Assembly: GCF_937967675.1 (NCBI RefSeq)
Contig: NZ_CALBSN010000080.1
Span: 1 to 35,667 of the forward strand
DNA from: an uncultured Flavobacterium sp.
GTDB taxonomy: Bacteria > Bacteroidota > Bacteroidia > Flavobacteriales > Flavobacteriaceae
DNA length: 35,667 bases
Direction of reading: 5' to 3'
The notes under the pieces are model-generated. The model saw only the letters and a program-made list of their open reading frames with translations. It was not told the origin of the DNA and did no database searches. Of the stretch, positions 22,209 through 30,559 are shown in pieces (position 1 is the first letter of the stretch; each line of letters starts with the position of its first letter). The position numbers and the translations under genes are program-made.

Positions 22209-25200
22209 TTAAATTTCGTGTTTCGGTGTAAAACCATCTTCACTTAATTCTTTGTGAACATAATCAGCTTTCATTAAACTGTCATAATCTACTTTAACAT
22301 CTCTTCCTAATTTCACTTTAATACTATCTACAATAGCATAAACAACTGGAACTACAATTAAAGTTAAGAATAAAGAGGAAATCAGACCACCAATAATTAC
22401 CCATGCTAAACCGTTGTTCATTTCGGCAGCAGCTCCTTTAGCAAGCGCAATAGGAATCATCCCTATTACCATGGCAATTGTTGTCATTAAGATTGGGCGT
22501 AAACGAGCATGGTTTGCCTGAACTAATGCATTGAATGTTGATTCACCAGCATCTTTTCTGTGATTAGCAAAGTCAACTAATAAAATGGCATTTTTCGTTA
22601 CCAATCCAATCAACATAATAATACCTAAAATAGTGAAAATATTAAGTGAATTATTAGTTAATGCCAAAGCAAATAATGCTCCAATAAACGATAACGGAAT
22701 AGAAAACAATACTACAAAAGGCGTTACAAAGTCATCATATAAGGCAACCATTACCAAGTAAACTAAAATAATAGCAGCAAGTAACGCAATTCCTAAAGTA
22801 CCAAAACCTTCTGTTTGGTTTTCCATATCTCCACCCCAAACATAGTTAACTCCTGTTGGACGTTCCATTTTTGAGAATACTGTTTCCCATTCTGATGCAA
22901 TAGTACCAGATGGTTTACCTACAGATTGTGCTTCAATAGTAACCGAAGTACTTTTGTCTCTTCTTTCTAGCATACTTGGACCTGAACTTTCAATAACCTC
23001 TGCAAATTGAGATAATTTGATTTGTTGTCCCATGTTGTTCACAAAAATTAGATTGTTTACATCATTAATATTAGAACGGTCGTATTCATTGAATCTAATG
23101 TTGATATCATATTCATATTCTCCGGCTCTAAATTTCCCATCGGTATTTCCGTTGAAAGCAGTTTGCATAGTTAAACCAACTGTTTGAAGATTTAATCCTA
23201 AAGCAGCCATTTTATCACGATTCACCTGAACTTTAATTTCAGGATTACCAGCTTCTGAAGTTAATTTTACTTCCGATGCTCCAGGAACTTTTTTCAATTC
23301 AGCAGCAGCTTTTTGAGCAAATAACATTACATCATCAAAATTTGGACCCGTAACCGTTAATGCAATTGGGGCTTTATCTGCACCTAATAATCCTACAGGA
23401 ACCGTTTTTACTTTTGCTCCTACCAATTCTTTTTCTAACTGGCGTTTGATTTTAGCCGCATATATAAATGAGTTGTCATCACGTTTTGCTTTTTCAACTA
23501 AAGAAATCAAAATTTCAGCTTTATAAGCAGTAGATTGTGTAGCTCCCATACCATCACTAGTTTGACCTACTGTGGTAATCATATCTACAATATTTTTATC
23601 TTTTTTAAGGTAAGCTTCTGCTTTTTGTGTCATGAAATTGGTTTGCTCAATTGAAACGTCTTTTGGCATTTCAATTTGCACTAAGAATTCTCCTTTATCG
23701 GTTTTAGAGAAGAACTCACCACCAATAAATCCACCACCTAATAATCCGAAAATTGAACCAAAGAAAATAACAGTAACGATAGCTAAAGTTGTTTTTTTGT
23801 AATTTAAAGACCAAGTTAAAATGTCTGTTACTTTGTGAGTGAATTTGTCTAGGTAGTTTTCAAAACCTAAAATAATTTTACCGAAAAAAGATTCTTTATT
23901 TAAATGTTCTAACTTTCCGTAACGAGAGAATAACCAAGGTACAATGGTAAATGAAGCCAGCAATGATAACAGTGTAGCAATAATTACCGTAACACAGAAT
24001 TGCGTGATGATGTTAGAAACTAATCCAGTACTCATCGCGATTGGTAAGAATACTACCACGATAACTAAAGTAATTGCTGTAACAGTGAATCCAATTTCAG
24101 CTGCACCATCGTAAGCTGCGCGCACCTTATTTTTACCCATTTCCATGTGACGGTGAATGTTTTCTAATACAACAATCGCGTCATCCACTAAGATACCTAC
24201 TACTAATGAAAGTCCAAGTAAACTCATTAAGTTTAATGTGTATCCCATTAATGAAATTCCAATGAAAGTAGCAATTAACGAAGCTGGAATCGATACCATT
24301 ACAATAGCCGCATTTCGTAAACTATGTAAGAAGAATAACATTACGAATGCTACTAAAAATACAGCTAGAAATAAATCATGCATTACATTATCCGCAGCAG
24401 TTAAGGTAAATTCACTACTATCATTTGCAACTTTTAATTTTAAGTTTGATTTAGAATAGTCCTTCTCAATTTTAGCAATAGCTTCTTTTACTTTTTTACT
24501 TACTTCTACCGCATTTGCATCTGATTGTTTAATAACTTGTAAAAGTATTGATCCTTTCTCGTTAATTCTTGAGATTTTAGAAACGTCTTTTTGTGCATCT
24601 TGAACATCGGCCACATCACCCAAACGTACTTGAACACCATGATTTGATGAAACAACTAAATTGCGTAACTCTTCAACTGATTTATATTTTCCAGATAAAC
24701 GAATGGTGGTACTGTTTTCTCTAGTTTTAATATTACCCGTAGGGAAATCTAAGTTTGAAGATAAAACGGCTTGTTGCACTTGAGGAACTGATAATCCGAA
24801 TCCTTGTAATTTTGTAGCATCTAAGCTTACTTTAATTTCTCTTTCTTCACCACCTACTAAGTTAACTTGCGCCACACCAGGAACACGAGAAACAATCGGT
24901 TGAATTTTTTTATCTAATAAGTCGTAAAAGGCAACTTCATCCATATTAGCAGTTGCACCAATGGTCATAATCGGTAAATCACTCAATGAGAATTTACTTA
25001 ATGAAGGCGGGTCAACATCATCTGGTAAGTCTTTTAAAACCGCATTGATTTTACGTTGCGCATCGTTCAAAGAATAATCGGCATCTGCATCTGCAGTTAG
25101 TGTAATCATTACTACCGATAAACTTTCATAAGATTTTGATTCTAATTTTTTGATGTTTTCCATGGTAGAAACCGCATCCTCAATTTTCTTGGTAACGGTA

Positions 25201-25382
25201 TTTTCTACTTCACTTGGAGAAGCTCCAGGATAAACAGTTGAAACGGTTACTACGTTAATCTCAAATTTTGGAATTAACTCATAACTCAACTGTTTATAAC
25301 TATACAGTCCACCTAATAACAGTATCGTAAAAAGTACGATAACCATAGAAGGTCTTTTAATTGATATATCTACAATTTTCAT
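22209..25382 (-). CDS. RND efflux pump, inner-membrane permease (AcrB/HAE-type)
   Basis: 1057-residue proton-driven multidrug-type transporter. It starts in the usual way (MKIVDISIKRPSMVIVLFTILL). It carries two large periplasmic loops with the porter blocks (YPGASPSEVENTVTKKIEDAV; MTQKAEAYLKK) and twelve expected membrane helices. The proton-relay Asp pair lies in GILVDDAIVVLENI, around residue 400, which marks a drug-type (HAE) pump and not a metal-type one. It is the last gene of the tetR-OMF-MFP-RND operon, 27 bases after the adaptor gene. The substrate cannot be deduced. Confidence 0.96.
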   Translation of the reverse strand: MKIVDISIKRPSMVIVLFTILLLGGLYSYKQLSYELIPKFEINVVTVSTVYPGASPSEVENTVTKKIEDAVSTMENIKKLESKSYESLSVVMITLTADADADYSLNDAQRKINAVLKDLPDDVDPPSLSKFSLSDLPIMTIGATANMDEVAFYDLLDKKIQPIVSRVPGVAQVNLVGGEEREIKVSLDATKLQGFGLSVPQVQQAVLSSNLDFPTGNIKTRENSTTIRLSGKYKSVEELRNLVVSSNHGVQVRLGDVADVQDAQKDVSKISRINEKGSILLQVIKQSDANAVEVSKKVKEAIAKIEKDYSKSNLKLKVANDSSEFTLTAADNVMHDLFLAVFLVAFVMLFFLHSLRNAAIVMVSIPASLIATFIGISLMGYTLNLMSLLGLSLVVGILVDDAIVVLENIHRHMEMGKNKVRAAYDGAAEIGFTVTAITLVIVVVFLPIAMSTGLVSNIITQFCVTVIIATLLSLLASFTIVPWLFSRYGKLEHLNKESFFGKIILGFENYLDKFTHKVTDILTWSLNYKKTTLAIVTVIFFGSIFGLLGGGFIGGEFFSKTDKGEFLVQIEMPKDVSIEQTNFMTQKAEAYLKKDKNIVDMITTVGQTSDGMGATQSTAYKAEILISLVEKAKRDDNSFIYAAKIKRQLEKELVGAKVKTVPVGLLGADKAPIALTVTGPNFDDVMLFAQKAAAELKKVPGASEVKLTSEAGNPEIKVQVNRDKMAALGLNLQTVGLTMQTAFNGNTDGKFRAGEYEYDINIRFNEYDRSNINDVNNLIFVNNMGQQIKLSQFAEVIESSGPSMLERRDKSTSVTIEAQSVGKPSGTIASEWETVFSKMERPTGVNYVWGGDMENQTEGFGTLGIALLAAIILVYLVMVALYDDFVTPFVVLFSIPLSFIGALFALALTNNSLNIFTILGIIMLIGLVTKNAILLVDFANHRKDAGESTFNALVQANHARLRPILMTTIAMVIGMIPIALAKGAAAEMNNGLAWVIIGGLISSLFLTLIVVPVVYAIVDSIKVKLGRDVKVDYDSLMKADYVHKELSEDGFTPKHEI

Positions 25383-25409
25383 ATAATTGATTTTAAGTAA
25401 GGGTCTTTA

Positions 25410-26477
25410 TTATTTAACTATTGAAACTTTAGTGTTATCACTTAAGTTTATTTGACCACTTGTTACCACAATATCACCATTGTTTAAACCGCTTAAGATT
25501 TCAACTTTATCTCCAAAAACTTTTCCCGCTACTACTTTTTTCATAACGGCAATATCTTTTTCCACAACATAAACTTGGTTGCTACTAACGCTTCCTACAA
25601 AAGCGCTTCTTGGAATTGTCATCAATTCAGGCTGTTTCCCCTCTGGAGCACCAAATACTACCGAACCATACATTCCCGCTTTTATTTCATTATTAGGATT
25701 GTTTGCAATAGCTATTTCTATAGGGAAGTTTAAAGAAGTATCTGCTTTAGGAGCAATAAACGTTACTTTTCCAGTATACTCTTTATCAGGAAAAACACTA
25801 GCTTTTACTTTTACAATCGAACCAATTTTTAATTGTGCTACTTGACGTTCACTTACATTTACTTTTAGTTTTAACGAGCTTGTATTAACAATTTCAAACA
25901 TTTTTGTTGGAGGCATAGCGCTTAATATAGCTCCAACTTCAATAAATTTTTTATTAATAATTCCACCGAAAGGCGCTTTTACTCTTGTGTCACCCACATT
26001 AATATTAGCTTGAGTTAATCTAGACTTAGCGTTAATCATATTGATTCTAGCTTGATCTAATTGTTGTTTTGTAACTCCTCCAGTTTTGTAAGCGCTTTCG
26101 AAACGGTTGTAATCGTTAAGGGCATTTTGATAATTAGCATTGGCTGTTTCTGCTTCAACATTAACGACATCACCTCTAATGATAGCAATAGTTTGACCTT
26201 TTGCTACTCTATCCCCTTCTTTAACCAAAACCGAAATAACTTTTCCAGATCGTTCTGCAGCCATTTCTAATTCTTGATCGGGTGAGAAGTTTCCGTTAGC
26301 AAAAAAAGTATCTTCAACAGGATTTGTTTCAACTGTAGCAACACGTACAGCAACACTACTATTTTCTTGAGCTACAATTGCTGTATCTGCTTCATTTTGT
26401 TTTTTGTTGTTCATAAGAGTTACAACAGCAGCTCCTACTATTCCTACACCTAAAACGATATAAATTATTTTTTTCAT
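25410..26477 (-). CDS. RND efflux periplasmic adaptor (MFP) subunit
   Basis: 355 residues. The N-terminal anchor is a transmembrane helix (IIYIVLGVGIVGAAVVTLM), not a lipobox: there is no cysteine near the end of the segment. The order is the usual one: barrel-sandwich/lipoyl half (AAERSGKVISVLVKEGDRVAKGQ), alpha-hairpin (about 105-155), second lipoyl half (VKAPFGGIINKKFIEVGA) and beta-barrel and membrane-proximal parts to the end. It links the permease to the TolC-type channel. 7 bases separate it from the upstream channel gene. Confidence 0.95.
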   Translation of the reverse strand: MKKIIYIVLGVGIVGAAVVTLMNNKKQNEADTAIVAQENSSVAVRVATVETNPVEDTFFANGNFSPDQELEMAAERSGKVISVLVKEGDRVAKGQTIAIIRGDVVNVEAETANANYQNALNDYNRFESAYKTGGVTKQQLDQARINMINAKSRLTQANINVGDTRVKAPFGGIINKKFIEVGAILSAMPPTKMFEIVNTSSLKLKVNVSERQVAQLKIGSIVKVKASVFPDKEYTGKVTFIAPKADTSLNFPIEIAIANNPNNEIKAGMYGSVVFGAPEGKQPELMTIPRSAFVGSVSSNQVYVVEKDIAVMKKVVAGKVFGDKVEILSGLNNGDIVVTSGQINLSDNTKVSIVK

Positions 26478-26484
26478 TTGTTTA

Positions 26485-27822
26485 TTAGTTTAATAAGTTT
26501 TTTAGTTCTCCTTTAGATTTTATGAATTGAATTTCAGCTAGTTTATATTCTAAAATAGCAGTTGTATAATTGTTTTGTGCTTCAACCAAGGCGTTTTCTG
26601 CATCCAATAAATCGGTTAAAGATGCTAAACCTTGTATGTAATTATTGTTGGTGTTTGCAAAAACTTCTTGTGCTAATTTCACATTATCTTTTTGATTCTC
26701 AATAGTGATTAAGCTATTTTCAATTTGTTTTTTTGAGTTTTCAAAAGCCATATCTAAAGCTAACTTTGTATTGTCGATATCTACTTGTAAACTTTTGATA
26801 GCTGTATTTGCTTGCTTAACTCTAGCTTTAGTTCCAAATCCAGTAAAAATAGGAACCCTTAAACTTAAACCAATACTTGCAAAGTCAGACCAATAAACCC
26901 CATCAATTGGTTTGGCAAATAAAGGCATCTCAGGTCCTTGACCAATATAGTTATAACTTCCACTCAAAGATAACGTAGGATAATAGCTAGCTTGATATGC
27001 TTTTTTCTGATAATTAAGGAGTTGCTCTTGTTTTTTTAGTAATATATATTCTGTCCTATTGGTTACATCAGCTGTTTTATTTAAGTCTTGAGGTGTAACT
27101 TCAAACGCAGTTTTTGGAATCACTATTTTGTTTTGAACCGGCATTCCCATATAAAACTTCAAGGCATTTTCTTGTAAACTAATAGCATTTATAAGTTGCT
27201 GTTTTATCGAATTGATGTTGTTAACACGAACGCTAATTCGGTCCAAATCAATTTTTCTTGCTAAACCATTATCATACTGACCTTTGATGATATCTTTTAC
27301 TTTGTTCGCATTTTTTAAATTATTTTCTACTACTTCTAATTTTTGTTGTTGTACGTAAACTTGATAGTACGCATTTGCAACACGCTCAATAACTTGTTCT
27401 TCGGTTAAATCAGCATTAATCTGATAGAATTCTCTAGTAGTTCTCGCTGCTTTTAATCCTGTAAAAACAGATTGATCAAATAAAGCTTGACTTACAGAAA
27501 TTCCTGCAACTGAATTCCATTTTTGACCAAAAGCTGCTTGAATGGTTGTTCCGGGTGCTCCAAAATTTTCTCCATCAATTACAGTTGTTTGTAAAATAGG
27601 GTTGTAATTCAAACTTCCATTTGCTGAAATTTGCGGTAAAGCTCTCGAACGAACTTCTTGAATTTTATACTCGCTATTTTCTAGGTCTAATTTTGCTTTT
27701 TTAGCTTCTGACTTGTTTTCAAGCGCAAAAGTGATAGCCTCTTTTAGTGATAGTTGTGCCACCTCTTGAGCACTTACCGACAGTGTAAAAGTTAATAATG
27801 TTATGAGGATTGTGTTCTTCAT
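26485..27822 (-). CDS. TolC-family outer-membrane efflux channel
   Basis: 445 residues. The signal peptide ends at SVSAQ (about residue 19). Two OEP repeats follow, each with long coiled-coil helices and a pair of beta strands: first SLKEAITFALENKSEAKKAKL to QANINADLT-type helices, second RTEYILLKKQEQLLNYQ to the end. Conserved QLSLKEAI and YYPTLSLSGSYNY blocks are seen. It forms the trimeric exit duct of the pump. The ATG is 3 bases after the tetR stop, which points to translational coupling. Confidence 0.95.
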   Translation of the reverse strand: MKNTILITLLTFTLSVSAQEVAQLSLKEAITFALENKSEAKKAKLDLENSEYKIQEVRSRALPQISANGSLNYNPILQTTVIDGENFGAPGTTIQAAFGQKWNSVAGISVSQALFDQSVFTGLKAARTTREFYQINADLTEEQVIERVANAYYQVYVQQQKLEVVENNLKNANKVKDIIKGQYDNGLARKIDLDRISVRVNNINSIKQQLINAISLQENALKFYMGMPVQNKIVIPKTAFEVTPQDLNKTADVTNRTEYILLKKQEQLLNYQKKAYQASYYPTLSLSGSYNYIGQGPEMPLFAKPIDGVYWSDFASIGLSLRVPIFTGFGTKARVKQANTAIKSLQVDIDNTKLALDMAFENSKKQIENSLITIENQKDNVKLAQEVFANTNNNYIQGLASLTDLLDAENALVEAQNNYTTAILEYKLAEIQFIKSKGELKNLLN

Positions 27823-27825
27823 TGT

Positions 27826-28422
27826 TTATATAATTGGGTTTTTAAGGTGTTTTTCTAATTCTATAATTCCAGCTAATGTTGCCATTGCTCTAATGTGATA
27901 TTCCAAAGCTTTTAATTCTAATTCTTCAGCTTCAATACCTGAAGCAGTGTTTTCATTGATGTTAAAGATTAGGGTGTAATAAAATTTTATATAATTGTCT
28001 ACATCTAAATTTTCTCTGTATAAACCTTCATTCATGCCTTTTAGAATGTTATTTCTAAAACAGGTTTCGCATACTTCAATTTGAGAAGTTAAGGCTTTTG
28101 CATAGACTTCAGGATAGTGCTTTTTTAATTGGTAAATTGGAGAAGATTCGGCAGATTTAAACATTTCTTTGAACATTCTCTTGATTTCGAAATTTTCTTC
28201 AATAGCGTTAAAATTTTGTGCAACAATTTTGTCGATTGTTTCATGAATTTCTTTGTGAACCATTTCAACACTTTTTTCAATTAAAACATCTTTGTTGCTA
28301 AAATATTTGTAAATCGTTTTTTTTGAAATACACATTTCGCAAGCAATATCATCCATAGTAATGCTCTTGAAACCAAGTTTCAAAAACATTTCTTTCGCTT
28401 TATTAATAATTTTTTCTTTCAT
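27826..28422 (-). CDS. TetR/AcrR-family repressor of the RND operon
   Basis: 198 residues from the ATG at 28422. An upstream ATG at 28506 was not used, because it lies upstream of the promoter box and inside the palindrome region. The N-terminal helix-turn-helix (about residues 3-48: INKAKEMFLKLGFKSITMDDIA, CISKKTIYKYFSNKDVLI) is typical. The C-terminal ligand domain is helical with several cysteines (VCETCF). It is the first gene of its own operon (tetR, channel, adaptor, permease). Together with the palindrome at 28477-28504 this suggests autorepression that also controls the pump; the inducer is unknown. Confidence 0.93.
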   Translation of the reverse strand: MKEKIINKAKEMFLKLGFKSITMDDIACEMCISKKTIYKYFSNKDVLIEKSVEMVHKEIHETIDKIVAQNFNAIEENFEIKRMFKEMFKSAESSPIYQLKKHYPEVYAKALTSQIEVCETCFRNNILKGMNEGLYRENLDVDNYIKFYYTLIFNINENTASGIEAEELELKALEYHIRAMATLAGIIELEKHLKNPII

Positions 28423-28464
28423 CCTTTCTCTAAAATCAACCTTGATAGATTTTATTTTCGGGTA

Positions 28465-28472
28465 CAAATGTA
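28465..28472 (-). promoter_or_regulatory. Probable -7 box of the tetR-RND operon
   Basis: On the minus strand it reads TACATTTG, matching TAnnTTTG, 42 bases before the tetR ATG. The expected -33 position falls inside the palindrome at 28477-28504. Confidence 0.6.
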
Positions 28473-28476
28473 TGCT

Positions 28477-28504
28477 GGAAACTTTTAACACTAAAATAGT
28501 TTCC
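28477..28504. promoter_or_regulatory. Palindromic operator candidate for the TetR-family regulator
   Basis: A 28-base dyad with perfect outer arms GGAAACT and AGTTTCC, two further inner pairs (TT/AA) and a non-pairing centre. It begins 4 bases upstream of the -7 box, so a bound repressor would cover the space between -33 and -7. Size and placement are typical for TetR-type operators. Confidence 0.7.
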
Positions 28505-28584
28505 AATGTTTTTACATAAATTTAACATTTGATATATTCGTGTCGTTTCAGAATATTGAAGTATTTTAGCAAAAAATTCAAGAA

Positions 28585-29559
28585 ATGCATTCTATATCCT
28601 ATTATCAAGAGAAAATGGCGAATCATTTTTCTCAAATAGTTGCCAATAAAGAACCAAAAAATCTTTACGAACCTGTACAATATATTTTATCACTTGGTGG
28701 AAAAAGAATGCGCCCTGTTTTAACACTAATGGCTAGTGAAGTTTTTAATGGCGATTGTGAAAAAGCCATTCCTGCAGCTACTGCGGTTGAGGTATTTCAT
28801 AACTTTTCATTAATTCACGATGATATTATGGATGATGCGCCTTTAAGAAGAGGTAATCAAACGGTTCATGAAAAATGGGATTTGAATACCGGAATTTTAT
28901 CTGGCGATGCAATGCTGATTTTAGCGTATCAATATTTTGAAAATTATGAGCCAAAAATTTTTCAAGCATTGGCCAAACTATTCAGTAAAACTGCTTTAGA
29001 GGTCTGTGAAGGACAACAGTACGATGTAGATTTTGAAACACGTGACGATGTTACGATTCCAGAATACTTAAAAATGATTGAATACAAAACCGCTGTTTTA
29101 GTTGGTGCTGCTATGAAAATGGGAGCCATAGTTGCTGAAACTTCCAATGAAAATGCAGATTTGATTTATGATTTTGGATTGAATTTAGGAATTGCATTTC
29201 AATTACAAGACGATTATTTAGATGCTTTCGGGAATCCAGAAACCTTCGGAAAACAAGTAGGAGGTGATATTATTGAAAATAAAAAAACCTATTTGTATCT
29301 AAAAGCAATGGAGTTTGCCAAAGAAGAAGACCAACAGCAATTGTTGCATTTGTTTTCTATCCAACCAATGGATAATAACGATAAAATCGAATCGGTAAAA
29401 GCCATTTTTAATACTTCTGGAGCTAGCGAAGCTACTAAAAAAGCCATCCAAGATTTCACTTTCAAAGCATTTGAAACTTTAGAAAAAATGGATATTGAAG
29501 CTGAAAAGAAAGCCATCTTAAAAGCTTTTGGTGAAAATTTAATGGGAAGAAATGTATAA
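28585..29559 (+). CDS. Polyprenyl (geranylgeranyl/farnesyl-type) diphosphate synthase
   Basis: 324-residue trans-prenyltransferase that condenses isopentenyl diphosphate with allylic diphosphates. The first aspartate-rich motif is DDIMD (79-83) within FSLIHDDIMDDAPLRRG, and the second is DDYLDAFG (around residue 212). GGKRMRP (38-44) binds diphosphate. A phenylalanine (F74) sits five residues before the first Asp motif. In short-chain synthases an aromatic residue there limits length, so a C15-C20 product seems more likely than the octaprenyl chain of IspB; this is inference. The last 8 bases overlap the next gene. Confidence 0.93.
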   Translation: MHSISYYQEKMANHFSQIVANKEPKNLYEPVQYILSLGGKRMRPVLTLMASEVFNGDCEKAIPAATAVEVFHNFSLIHDDIMDDAPLRRGNQTVHEKWDLNTGILSGDAMLILAYQYFENYEPKIFQALAKLFSKTALEVCEGQQYDVDFETRDDVTIPEYLKMIEYKTAVLVGAAMKMGAIVAETSNENADLIYDFGLNLGIAFQLQDDYLDAFGNPETFGKQVGGDIIENKKTYLYLKAMEFAKEEDQQQLLHLFSIQPMDNNDKIESVKAIFNTSGASEATKKAIQDFTFKAFETLEKMDIEAEKKAILKAFGENLMGRNV

Positions 29560-29902
29560 TCCGCCCGCAAATATTGAGGCGTTAATCTCACAAGCTGAAG
29601 AAGAACATTTGTACTTCAAGTTGATTGAGCAAGTGAATAAGGATTTTGCTTTGGCGAATGAGCCTTTAGATGTACCGGCAAGTATTTTTCCGTTTGAATT
29701 TAAGAATTTGGTTCAGGAAAAAATATATAAACTCATTCAACACAAATTTGCTGAATATTTGAATTTACTCTACATCATAGATGTTCCAGAAGAGCAAATC
29801 AAAAAATTAGATGGTTCCGATTTAGTGGAATTGTCAGAACAAGTTGCATTTTTGATCTTAAAAAGAGAATGGCAAAAAGTTTGGTTTCGAAATAAGTATT
29901 AA
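29552..29902 (+). CDS. Conserved-looking hypothetical protein coupled to the prenyl synthase
   Basis: 116 residues, not recognised. It has no signal peptide or membrane segment and is rich in helix-forming residues (ALISQAEEEHLYFKLIEQVNKDF; KIYKLIQHKFAEYLNLLYII), so probably a small soluble helical protein. Its ATG lies inside the end of the prenyl synthase gene (ATGTATAA overlap), which suggests translational coupling and hence a related job. At the 3' end it overlaps the convergent barrel gene by 4 bases. Confidence 0.8.
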   Translation: MYNPPANIEALISQAEEEHLYFKLIEQVNKDFALANEPLDVPASIFPFEFKNLVQEKIYKLIQHKFAEYLNLLYIIDVPEEQIKKLDGSDLVELSEQVAFLILKREWQKVWFRNKY

Positions 29903-30444
29903 AAATAAATTCTCACAAAAGGCATAAACGCCTCGGCATAGATATTATCTCTATCTCGGTGTAAAACATTATATCGAATACCTAAAGTTATATTATCATT
30001 ACGATATCCTGCACCTAAAAACAAAGCCGTATTCCAAAAATCTTGAGTATCGTTTCCGAAAGAATCATTAAAAGTTCTATTTACTCTTAATTGTTCTAAT
30101 TCAGTTGAAATTTGAATTTCTTCGATGGGATTGAATAAAGCAATTAGACTACCTCCATACATGTTAGCATTATAAAAATCACGTTGTTTTACATAACTGT
30201 ATTGTGCTCCTAAACCTAATGCTACATATTGATTAAAGTTGTAAATAGCACTTGGTGCCACCATAACATCCGTATATCCACTTCCAAATCCTAAACCAAG
30301 CCCACCACCAAATTGAACATGTTTCCAAAAATCGCTTTTTGTTTTCATTTCAGTATTTTCTTGTGCATAAATTTCAGGTTTAAAACTAAATAAAAACACA
30401 ATAGTTAATAAAAATGTTAAATTTATTACGAAATTCTTTTTCAT
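29899..30444 (-). CDS. Small outer-membrane beta-barrel protein
   Basis: 181 residues. A signal peptide ends at EIYAQ (about residue 28). The mature part has glycine-rich alternating strands (VQFGGGLGLGFGSGYTDVMVAPSAIYNF, ALGLGAQYSYV, ALFLGAGYR, ITLGIRYNVL). It ends in the aromatic FVRIYF, the usual outer-membrane insertion signal. An eight-stranded barrel is the likely fold; the function is unknown. It lies next to the 2-oxoglutarate dehydrogenase E1 gene but on the other strand, so names linking it to that enzyme would be errors of transfer. Confidence 0.82.
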   Translation of the reverse strand: MKKNFVINLTFLLTIVFLFSFKPEIYAQENTEMKTKSDFWKHVQFGGGLGLGFGSGYTDVMVAPSAIYNFNQYVALGLGAQYSYVKQRDFYNANMYGGSLIALFNPIEEIQISTELEQLRVNRTFNDSFGNDTQDFWNTALFLGAGYRNDNITLGIRYNVLHRDRDNIYAEAFMPFVRIYF

Positions 30445-30488
30445 AATTCCATTTTAAAAAAATTAATGTTATAAAAGTATAAAAATCC

Positions 30489-30520
30489 TTGAAAGATTAT
30501 CATAAAATGTTTTACTTTTG
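30489..30520 (+). promoter_or_regulatory. Promoter of the 2-oxoglutarate dehydrogenase genes
   Basis: TTG at 30489-30491, a 21-base spacer and TACTTTTG at 30513-30520 fit the -33/-7 pattern. Transcription should start near 30527, about 33 bases before the ATG at 30560. Confidence 0.72.
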
Positions 30521-30559
30521 CGTAAATTTTTAATTTAAACGTCTTTCAGACAACACACT

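Noticed and set aside
28423..28506. Longer TetR-family protein starting at 28506
   Set aside because: The extra 28 residues are encoded by the palindrome and the -7 box and do not resemble a TetR N-terminus; the ATG at 28422 gives the standard start.
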